NCBI RefSeq assembly: GCF_037042905.1
Contig: NC_087261.1
Location: 13,528,217 to 13,592,216 of the forward strand
DNA: 64,000 nucleotides
Direction of reading: 5' to 3'
Source: Lytechinus pictus
Lineage: Eukaryota > Echinodermata > Echinoidea > Temnopleuroida > Toxopneustidae
The notes under the pieces were generated by a model. The model saw only the letters and a program-made list of their open reading frames with translations, was not told the DNA's origin and searched no databases. A program made the position numbers and the translations under genes. Of the stretch, positions 54,700 to 64,000 are shown in pieces (within the stretch, counting starts at the first letter, position 1; every line of letters starts with the position of its first letter).

Positions 54700-55030
54700 C
54701 TTAATCTTTATCATAATCATCATTATCATCAACACCGTCATCATCATCATAATCATCATTATCATCATCACCGTCATCATCATCATTATCATCACCACCA
54801 CCAATCACCATCATCACCAGCTGCATTATAATTATCATCACCATCATCATCACCCCTATCATCAACATTATCATCATCATCACCACCACCACCACCATCA
54901 CCACCATCACCATCACCACTATCATCATTATCAGCACCACCACCACCACCATCATCATTATCAACTGCACCATCATCATCATATTCATCATCAACAATTC
55001 TGTCGACAACCATCTTCATCATCGTGTAAT
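54700..55030. repeat. (ATC)n/(ACC)n microsatellite
   Basis: About 330 bp of CAT/CAC/ATC trinucleotides. The His- and Asp-rich ORFs here are spurious. Confidence 0.95.
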
Positions 55031-55342
55031 CAATTTGCATTTATAAACATACACATCTCCATTATGTCCATTGTCCGTCGTATACCCGGTTTTGTTATTT
55101 TTTTAATGAACTTCGTTTTGGGCTAACATGCTTTCACGTGCATGCTAACAATCGATAATGATATTCCTTCTTTTGCAAAATAATGTTGGGTGAAGTTGGT
55201 GAACCACGTTTAATGTAAACATTTTTATTTTATTTTTTTGTTGCATTTTCGGAGTTCACTTAGTAAATAAACTTTGTATTACATAATTTTTGTATTTTGT
55301 GCAGTTTTGTATGGATTGGAGTGCAGAAGAATGTATATTAAA

Positions 55343-55630
55343 CACTAGCGTACCTACGGGGGGGGGGCAGAGGGGGCAGTCTGCCCCCCTGGCGAGCCAC
55401 AACCCATGCAAAGGACGTATCCCTGCTCCCTGCCCCCCCCCCCCCCCCAGACGAGCTTGAAGACCCTTTTTTTTTTTTTTTTTTTTTTTTTTGCTTGTCA
55501 AATTTTTTTCTGGTACGAAAAACCTTCATTTGTGATTGAAGACCTTTTTTTTTTTTTTTTTTGCTTGTCAAATTTTTTGGCGGACGGTTTTGCCCCCCCC
55601 CCCCTGTGAAAAATCCCAGGTACGCCACTG
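55343..55630. mobile_element. hAT-like non-autonomous element with exact 8-bp TSD (ATATTAAA)
   Basis: ATATTAAA at 55,335-55,342 and 55,631-55,638 flanks CACTAGCGTACCTACGGG ... CCCAGGTACGCCACTG. Inside, TTTGCTTGTCAAATTTTT occurs twice (about 55,490 and 55,560) after long T runs. Confidence 0.85.
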
Positions 55631-55638
55631 ATATTAAA

Positions 55639-56375
55639 CTAACAATAGGATTACACATCTCGGTGGTAAAAATAGAAATAGAGACACGGAAATCTCCACT
55701 TGATTTCTCAACATGCGCAATTGATTTATGGTGTTTCATTCATCATCATCAAACAGTTCAGTTTGTCTTTCTTCTGTAATATGATAATTATGAATAGCTG
55801 GATGTGCGAGAAGAGTGTAAAATTTCAATATCAACATCAAGTTGCACAGAAAATGTAACATTTGTACAGGATATGCAGGATACATCCGTCGACCTTGCGT
55901 TAGAAAGGGATTGTTAATAAGCACTGTCATATACATTATATTCTTTGATAAGCGAGCGGTTGGAAATCAGTTATTGTTTGTTTGTAGGATATACATGCAT
56001 ACATATATTAAAAGATATGTCATTGTTGTTATGTACCGCGCACCAAATGCTTTTTGGTCAATAAAGTGATGCAAAACAACTTGACTTTTTTAGAGAGTTT
56101 TGCAATCAATGGACTTTGTTTCAAACAAGAAAAGGAGTGCATAAGAATGGGAGATTTTAATTTTAACACTCACTTGATTTCTTTTATATATATATTTTTT
56201 TCATTCTTATTTCCCACAGATATATAAATCTACTCTCACCACAAGTGCTTCAACTACAACTCTAGATATTTTTGTAACAATGCTAAAACTGATATTAAGC
56301 CTGAAAGTATCACCACTGACCCCTGGTCACCCACATTACGGTCACAGAATTTGATAATATTCCTGCAAAATAATT
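55639..56375. other. Intergenic, no gene seen
   Basis: AT-rich. No recognisable protein or repeat. Confidence 0.4.
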
Positions 56376-56383
56376 TCACTCAT

Positions 56384-56717
56384 CAATGGCGGATGCGGGG
56401 GGCACATCTGGTCCGTGTCACCCCCTCCCCCTTCAGAGAGTCATAGGCAATATGTTTAATGTAAATAAGTTTCAATTTTCAAGCTTCAAAGTTTTATTGA
56501 TCAAAGTCCACACATATTGGATCATGTCTGTCAATACGTCGTTGATATCTGTAAATATGCCGTTGATACACAAGTGGTGACATTTTCTGTTGCTTGTCAA
56601 ATTTTACGTGGGAAAAAATTACCTTCATATTTTTTTAGTGAAAACCTTTTATTGTGTCAAATTTTCCTATAGAAAAGGTGACCCCCTTTTGGAAAATCCT
56701 GCATGGATCCGCCGCTG
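56384..56717. mobile_element. hAT-like non-autonomous element with exact 8-bp TSD (TCACTCAT)
   Basis: TCACTCAT at 56,376-56,383 and 56,718-56,725 flanks CAATGGCGGATGCGGGG ... GCATGGATCCGCCGCTG. It contains TTGCTTGTCAAATTTTAC, related to the repeat inside the 55,343 element. Confidence 0.85.
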
Positions 56718-57229
56718 TCACTCATAGTATCACATATAGCTTTATCTAAGTGAAAATAACATTGTGCCATTCTCTATTCCTAATTAAAATTGATTAACTT
56801 GGAATGTCTGAATTTTGTAACGTGATATAAGATGTAGGAATAAATTTGCAATTTTATATAAACAGTAGTTTTCCTTTTATTATAGTTCTTGAGATGAATT
56901 ATTCTGGGAAACACAATTTCAGTTGAATTTAATATAATTGAAATCTAGGTAACAGAATAAAATAGTGATAAAGCGTAAAATTTCCACAAGAAAGTGTAGT
57001 CCTTTATTCAATCGCCATTAAAAGAAATAAATAGCCTATTGTAAAAAAAGCAAAATCAGAAATGAAAAAAAAAAACACTTTCTATAGCAAATAATTCGCC
57101 AACGCTACATGAAAATAACTTGGTAAATTCTTTGGAATCAAAGAACAAAAATATAAATAAGTTTTAGGGTATTTCGAATACTAACAGGATATGCAGTTAT
57201 AATGAATCAATGTACTGTTCAACAGTTAT

Positions 57230-57620
57230 TAACTGTTGGATACCAATGATTAGTTTTTCTGATTTCGAAACGGAAAAAGCAAAAACGAAATATTGAATGA
57301 AAACTGATTCTGATTTTGAGATTTAAAACAGAAAAAAACGTGCGTTGATCAATAATATGTATCAGGAATAACATATGTAAAAACGGTGAAACGGAATAAC
57401 GGTTGTTTTTAGTCCGTGTTGCTGTTTTTACATATTTCAACAAAACACAAATTTGAATTGAAAGTTTGGTTTATCCTATATTCGTTAAATTCAATACGTC
57501 TTCTTGTTTGCATTTTCCGTTTCTTAATCGGAAAAACGAATTCAGATTTCAAAACGGAAAAAGGAAACAAGACGCATGAAAGCGAAAACGGGAAAACAGA
57601 AATAGGAAACCAGGATTCAA
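57230..57620. repeat. Degenerate CGGAAAAAG-word region
   Basis: Words such as TTTCGAAACGGAAAAAGC, TTTCAAAACGGAAAAAGG, AATCGGAAAAACGAAT and AGCGAAAACGGGAAAAC recur, with CTTTTCCG-type complements nearby (CATTTTCCGTTTCTTAATCG). It may be another word-repeat foldback. No ends identified. Confidence 0.45.
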
Positions 57621-57848
57621 TTTTGTTTTGTTTTATTCTTTACTTTTTCTTTGTTCTTACGGCCTTGATGTTAGATCCTGGCTTATAACGAACTGAAATA
57701 ATATAGCATTGAAATGAACACATTTGCATTATGATTTTGTAGCATGCATGTGGACGATGCTTTTAATCATCTAACTTGATGTGTGTTCTCAATTTCAATG
57801 ATGGACAGCGTGAACGATAATTGCCCTACCGCATTTAATTACTTGCGA

Positions 57849-58527
57849 CCCGGGGGGGCCACTTACATTGACGAGTGGATACCATGCGCGACCAAAAAAA
57901 CACGTAAAAAGGATGTCTTTTTCAAGATAGGGCACGTTACGTACGTAACGTGATAAGGGTGTCAAAAACACAAAAATATTGAAAAAAGGGTATCTATTTC
58001 GCTCGGAAAATATACGTGTTTAGGGTCAAATATGCGGGGATGATAAAACAAAATAAAAAATTTTCATAAAGGATGTCCTTTTTGCCCCAACACTACGTGT
58101 TTAGAGTCCGATTTGCGCGAGGTGTGGAAGGTCGGGCCTTACTAAACCAAAATAATGGTGTGTAACGTAAAACCGACGATCGGACGGACCCGTGACATAA
58201 CAATAAAATATCGCTGTAGGGGGCCTACTTGTTTAGGGGTTCATTTCAGGAAATACTTGCCAAGAGTATCGTTTTGTTTCCAATACTTGTTAAGGGGTGC
58301 ATTTTCAGAATATTGAAAATACATCGCTGTACTTGTTTAGGGGCTCAATTCTGGGAATACTTGCCAATACGTATTTGTTTCCAATACTTGTTAAGGGTAG
58401 GGTTTCACACGCCAATACTTGTTAAGGGGTGCATTTTCAGAATATGGAAAATACGTGTTTAGGGTGCTTTTCAAGACCCCGTGGTCGCGCATGGTATCCA
58501 CCCGTCAATGGAAGTGGCCCCTCCGGG
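57849..58527. mobile_element. Foldback element with exact 8-bp TSD (ACTTGCGA) and ACTTGTTTAGGGG words
   Basis: ACTTGCGA at 57,841-57,848 and 58,528-58,535 flanks CCCGGGGGGGCCACTTACAT ... GGAAGTGGCCCCTCCGGG. The next bases also pair (GTGGATACCATGCGCGACCA with GGTCGCGCATGGTATCCACC). The interior repeats words such as ATACTTGTTAAGGGGTGCAT, TACTTGTTTAGGGGTTCA and ATACGTGTTTAGGGT. 679 bp, no coding capacity. Confidence 0.9.
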
Positions 58528-58884
58528 ACTTGCGAACATATTATAGCTTCGCGATACTTGCCATTCGATGCGAACTGCTTCACCACGAATATTAGGTTGA
58601 AAGATACCACTCCTATAACTACGATTGGTAATCCATAAAGTAATTTGTTGCGTCTCATGGCCATGGTGGTGATATGCACTCCTGTTAATGTTGATCGATC
58701 TTTCAAAACTGAGAATGGCGAAATATCTACGTCTTATGCTTCGGCCGATGGATCTCCTCAAAGCCCTTTCAGCAACTGGTGATTGTAAACTCGGCGTTCG
58801 TCACAACGTTAATAAATTGTCTGATATGAAACCTCCCATTTATCAATGATAGGCCTATTCATAATGCTATCACAACTAATCAAT

Positions 58885-61800
58885 TCAAGTGGTGTGCATC
58901 AAGCCTATACCACGTACGTGAACCGCCTATAGGCTATGCATCAACTCAGCGGAGCCCGCCATTATAAAAGCCCTCTCGCGGTAGGTCGCCTAACAATCTT
59001 GTTAGCGACACTTACGAGCATCTTCTTGCTCACTCTCCAAAATGTCTGCGATATTAAAATCCTAAAAACTAATTAAATCGTTTAAATTTAGTAAGACTAT
59101 GAATGTTTATCATTTATATTGACTATCGGTGTATCAACCTATATCGAAACTATAAGCAAGTGTGTGTAAGAAGGCGAATTACCAGTCATTTTGATGAGTG
59201 ATACAATATGCCAAAATTTATGAAAATATAGCGTAAATTTTATATAGCATTTCAAAATCCTTATTTCTAATATCCCCATAATTTTTCGTTGTTTAAAAAA
59301 ATATCTTATTACATTAACTAGAATTTTTCCAACCTGATAACGTTGGTAGCTTATTTTCTCCATCATTCATAAGAAAATGTCAGGCCTTCAAAATCAGGTT
59401 ATTTTTTGTTATATTTCTAAAAGAAAATAGTTAGATTCGAACTACTATACCATTGTTCTCCCTAAGAAGGGTTATCATCTCATAATTTTGTGTATATCAT
59501 ACATAACATTAAATATTACGAGTGTAGCAATCAATGTTGGATAACATTTTTCACGATGAGTTACGTAATGAACAGACAAATCAAGTTCATTCTTAGCACG
59601 CGAGCCGCAGAATGCTAAATTTTAGCGTGTGCAGACGGGGCTGATCGCCCTGGCTGTCCGTTCAGATTATCCAGTCCGATACTGGAGTCAGGTGGTATAT
59701 TTCACGTACCTTTTCCCCTCGCGATGACCACTGTGCAGTTTTAGTGTTTTATTTTGATACTCAGTCTATGAAATTCATACTTTACCGATGTCTAAAAATG
59801 CTCGGAATATACCTGACACATAAATTATTTCATTTTCGGTGATTATTATTTCTTTCCTTAATTACAAAAAGTCAAACTGATGTCAAGAATGTGTAACATT
59901 GACTGTATAGTTAAAAATATAGGTTTGGGAAATATCGTGTTAAGTTTGTCCAATGTCATCAGCATCTCGGTATATGTTAAACAGAAAATATAAAACAACT
60001 ATATGTTTTGTAAATTCCACGACCGCCTACACCATTATGGAACATATGAAGCCGACCTGCATGACCGCCGGGGGGGGGGGGGGCACTCAAATTATTTGTT
60101 AAAATGAAAGTAATAGCAATATTTATAAGGACCTTCAATATGCCTATTACCAGGCTCTTGTGATTATAAATTATAATCATGGTGAGTTGGGGGAGTAAAA
60201 AGGGTTGGATGAAATAGATTGGGGAGGGGTCGAGGCCGAGAGAAAAAAAAAATTAATAAGGGGCCAAAAGGAGATTGCAGGCCGGTAGAATGACAGAGGG
60301 GCAAATATTAATAGGGCAAGCTTTATTTGAGGAGAGCTTGACCATTACAGGAGGGAAGGAATAATACAAGACAGTGGAAATTTAAATAGGGAGAGCTGAT
60401 CTTTGAGATATATAATGGCACGAACGCAAAAACAAAGAAAGAGAGAACAGGGAGATATAGGAGGAAAAGAGAAGCCCTTGCAATTAAAATATATCAAACA
60501 GGCACTTGTCTGGGGCGGCAGTGAGCACGGTGAGATATGATGATTATCCCCCCCCTCCCTCTACCACCTAGTCAGTCTCAGTAGCAGAGAATGGGGGCCA
60601 ATGGGACCAGCAGAAAATTGACTGATTGGTTGATGAATTGATTGTGTTTAGCCAGATTGGCTAATAAAATCAATTTATTGACTGTATTGAATACAGTCAC
60701 CAAAATAAAATACAGTAGCATTAAAATCAGTAATCTCGGACAGCTGGAAAGCTTATAGTAGGATCCCCATTATGATAAAAGGTAAAATCTTAATATTTAC
60801 ACGATAAAAACAGGAATTACTATTAGAAATAAGAAAGATAAAGGGATGGTATATACAAAAGGAGGAGGAGGAAGAGGAACTGGATTGAGAGCCGAAAGGC
60901 TTCTCCAATCTTCCCTCCGTTTTCAACACAGAAACTACATTTTTTTAATTCTTAAAATTAATAAACTACTGTTAGAAAGATTTTTTTTAAAGTGCTTTAG
61001 ATTGCATGGCCGAAAGTCTAAAAACGAGACATTTCTCGCAAAGTGCCAATCAGCCCAGGTCATTACGAAATTATGTTTTGCTTTCTTGCAATGGTTATAG
61101 GGACTATCCGCCGAATCACGAGAGCCTGGTTTATCGCAGTTGTATGATTCAAAATTGTTGTAAATATTGCCATCATTTTTATTTTAACAAATCAGAAGCC
61201 GCCATGTCGTCTTCATGTCCCAGTTCGTGGAGGCAGCCGTGGAATTTACAAAGTTAACAGTCATTCTGTGATCTGTTTAACATACAGTGAGATACTCATG
61301 ACATTGGGCAAACTTAACACGATATTTCCCAAGCCTTGACAATTCTTTCATTTTTAACTAGAGTATATACAGTTAATACACATTCTTTACCTATAAGATT
61401 GACTTTTTGTGATTTATGCAGGTCGAAAGAAATGATTCTCGAAAATGAAATCATTCATGTGTCAGGTATATTAGAGCATTTTTAGATATCGGTAAACTAT
61501 TCATTTCACAGATTAAGTATCAACATTAAGCACTATAAAACTGGACAGTGGTCATCGCAAGGGGAAAAGGTACGTGGAATATACCACCCGAAACCAGCAT
61601 GACCAGTATGGGACTAGATAATCCCGTCCGACACACTAGGGATCAGCCCCGTCTGCGCACGCTAAAATTTATCATTCTGCGGCTCGCGTGCCAAGAATGA
61701 ACTTGATTTTTTCTCTTCATTACAAAACTCATCGTGAAAAAGATTATATAACATGGATTACTACACTCCTGAAATGAATTGTTATGTATCATTTACACAA

Positions 61801-62390
61801 CAATACGAGATGATAACCCTCCTTCGGGCGTACAGTTGGTATAGTAGTTCGAATCTAACAATTTTCTGTTAGAAATATAACAAAAATTAACCTGATTTTG
61901 AAGGTCTGGCATTTCCTCATAAAGCCGAGAAACAGTAATCTATTAACGTTATCGGGTCGGGAAAATTCTGGTTAATGTAATAAGATATTTTTTAAAACAA
62001 CAAAAAATTATGGGGATATTGAAAATAAGGATTTTGAAATGCTATATTAAATTTACGCTATATTTTCATAAATTTTGGCACTTTGTATCACTCATCAAAA
62101 TGACTGATAATTCGCAAATATAACCGGCAATTGCCTTTAAATTCGGTATGAGTTTGTACACCGATAGTCAGTGTAAATGATAAACATTCATAGCCTTACT
62201 AAATTTGAATAATTCCATCAGTTCGTAGGATTTTAATATCGCAGACATTATGGAGATTGAGCCAAACGATGCTAACAGGCGTTGCTAACAGGGTCGCTAG
62301 GCCCGAAAATCCGATTAAGCTCCGCCCACTTTTTACACTGAGTTGGAGGGATTCACGTACGTGATACCGGGATGCGCGTCAATTGTTGGC
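58885..62390. mobile_element. 3.5-kb foldback element with ~1.1-1.2 kb inverted arms
   Basis: The left arm (~58,885-60,070) and right arm (~61,195-62,390) are inverted copies with moderate divergence. Examples: ATGTCTGCGATATTAAAATC / GATTTTAATATCGCAGACAT, GGGAAATATCGTGTTAAGTT / AACTTAACACGATATTTCCC, and TACGTAC near both outer edges. The ~1.1-kb centre has a G run (60,069-60,083) and purine-rich sequence but no transposase-like ORF. It is likely a non-autonomous Mutator-like or foldback element. No exact TSD was found. Confidence 0.75.
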
Positions 62391-62866
62391 TCCATATTGT
62401 GTCGGTGGATATATTGGAAGATATACCCGGCAAATATTACGGGGCGGCAGGGAGTGGGAAGGGCAGTACGTGGCGTACAGATTGCCCCCCCCCCCCTACT
62501 TTTTCACGACCAATGGAAAAAAGAGAAAAGGAAAGAAAGAAGGGTGAAATATGATATTATTATCTGCATATTATGTCAAAATCTATCACAGAATTTGATT
62601 TTATTTTTTTTAATGTCTAAAATTATGCTCGCTCGCTTCGTTGCAACTTTTTATAGATTTTACGCGATACGCCATATCTAGCTCCCTCAACATTTCCGGC
62701 TTATCACGCCTCTGGGAGGGGGTTTAGGCGATGGATGGCATATGGAAACCGTAGGGCAGCTCGCTTCATTCACGATGTTTATTCATTTCATGAGTCGTTG
62801 CATTTAATACATGTATATACAACAATATGACGACTTTTCAATGGGGGAGAGATTCGGGAAGTGCAA
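62391..62866. other. Intergenic with a hAT-like half end
   Basis: CAGTACGTGGCGTACAGATT followed by a C run resembles one end of the hAT-like elements at 55-57 kb, without a matching partner. Otherwise nothing recognisable. Confidence 0.35.
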
Positions 62867-63320
62867 TAGACCAGTTCGTAGTTACATCAGGGACAATTTT
62901 GGTCAAATGACCTTTCATTTATTTCATTATGATAGGCAGATTTCAAAGCAGGATATAACATTTGAATGCCTTACATAGCAGGATGAAGAAATTGAATTAT
63001 ACCAGGTGACTAGAATAGCACACCATTGAAGACTCCATGAAGGTATTTGCTGCATTTCTACTTTGAATGCATATTATAGCATGTTGTACAATGTACTTGG
63101 CAAACTGCAGTGAAATACCAGTCGTGGACGCATTTTTGTTCTTTGTGGATGCAAATGAAAAACACAATTGAAAAGAATGTATGAATAATCAAGACACCAA
63201 AGTTGGTGCTTATCTCATTAAATTTTAAACCACCATGTCACTTTAGTATACAAATGACCTTTCTCTGATCATGCGCAGAATCTTCTGATCATGCGCAGAA
63301 TGGAACTACGAACTGGCTTT
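62867..63320. mobile_element. MITE with AGACCAGTTCGTAGTT ends
   Basis: AGACCAGTTCGTAGTTACAT on the left is mirrored by AACTACGAACTGGCTT on the right. Inner GGTCAAATGACC and ACAAATGACC flank the body. A 20-bp unit (TTCTGATCATGCGCAGAA-type) is duplicated at 63,265-63,302. Confidence 0.7.
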
Positions 63321-64000
63321 AGAGACTTCGGCGTCAGTCTACATGTTCTAGGGTGAGGGACAGGAGAACAATCCCCCCCCGCAAAAAATAAAAAATTAAT
63401 AAATAAGTGTGGCCAGGGCCTAGGAGTCCCATTAGGACACCCCCTCCCCTTTTCTAGTATGTCGAAGAATTGTTTTTGGTTGGTTTATTTACTAACAATT
63501 TGATGTCTAACATGCTTAAAACGTGCCTTTTTAGATAAATGAAAATCTCCGCTCGCGTTTCGCGCTCATTTTTCTTTCTAAATCCCCTCATTTCCCATTT
63601 TATAAAATTATGTAAAAACACTTCCCATGTTGCCTGATCTTACGAATTTTAACAAAATAAATGTTCTTCTGCGATTAATTTGACAATTTTATGATAGCGA
63701 TTTCATATTTTTTATTACTTTATTTTCACGAAATGTTCTCTGGAAATGTCACATTTCTGGATCTGCTGAAGGCAAAAAGGAAGTAGAGAAAAAAAAACAC
63801 AAGATGAGAATGAAATGAATTAATGGGAGGGGATAATTTGAAAATAGAGAAAAAAACATCAGGTCATTATTAAGATTCAATATGCATTTTTTTTTTGCTC
63901 ACGATTCGAGTTTTGTCATTGTTTTGTTTGAAAAAGATACGCATTCTATTCATGCTTACAAAAAGGTATTGAGTATTAAAAAAAAAATCATCTCTCGGCC
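63321..64000. other. Intergenic, no gene seen
   Basis: Contains one more CGCG word (CCGCTCGCGTTTCGCGCTCA near 63,550), suggesting another fragment of the composite repeat at 9.5-11.1 kb. No gene recognised. Confidence 0.4.

Noticed and set aside
54677..55126. His/Ile-rich and Asp-rich ORFs
   Set aside because: They arise from CAT/ATC trinucleotide runs.

Overview
The window is animal genomic DNA: AT-rich, intron-containing, with three protein-coding loci in a dense mass of repeats. The best guess for the organism is an echinoderm, most likely a sea urchin or close relative. This is inferred from the tRNA-headed SINEs, abundant TTAA- and TA-flanked MITEs, CR1/Rex-like LINE fragments and CGCGCTTCGCGCTCGCA-type dispersed repeats. 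Nothing in the sequence proves the species.

Genes. (1) About 1.3-6.8 kb, + strand: six consecutive in-phase exons give the C-terminal ~707 residues of a proline/serine-rich adaptor ending in a SAM domain; the closest family I recognise is GAREM (GRB2-associated regulator of MAPK/ERK). The 5' part (CABIT domain) would lie left of the window. (2) 16,989-27,143, + strand: a complete seven-exon, 184-residue calcium- and integrin-binding protein (CIB1-like) with two EF-hands and an N-myristoylation signal. (3) 38,981-40,152, - strand: the catalytic and C-terminal part of an N-acetylglucosaminyltransferase IV family enzyme, most like MGAT4C. Its 5' exon or exons are not identified. The three genes have unrelated functions and no visible joint regulation.

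Repeats by region. 0-0.7 kb: a ~30-bp minisatellite and homopolymers. 7-14.2 kb: a SINE, MITEs and a composite of CGCGCTTCGCGCTCGCA repeats. 14.9-16.8 kb: two adjacent TTAA-bordered inverted-repeat elements that share one TTAA, just upstream of the CIB gene. 17.1-21.0 kb (CIB intron 1): a 3.9-kb Mutator-like element with ~650-bp terminal inverted repeats and a 9-bp target-site duplication (TSD). 30.8-34.7 kb: a GATA/GACA satellite between 75-bp inverted repeats that carry an exon-like ORF. 35-38.3 kb: hAT-like elements, a MITE with a second element nested in it, and foldback repeats. 44.9-49.6 kb: degraded LINEs and a MITE. 52.0-54.5 kb: an inverted-repeat element filled with an AACTGGTTCCAGTT-type satellite. 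55-58.5 kb: further TSD-flanked non-autonomous elements. 58.9-62.4 kb: a second very long foldback element.

The most unusual theme is a set of foldback elements whose whole body is degenerate repetition of a short, nearly self-complementary word. Members lie at 35,931-36,371, 37,721-38,115, 40,228-40,992, 52,004-54,528 and 57,849-58,527. Two have exact 8-bp TSDs, and one has a paralogous empty site inside this same window. A separate curiosity is the last 13 codons plus stop of the SAM-domain gene, tandemly multiplied (47-bp period) into its own 3' UTR.
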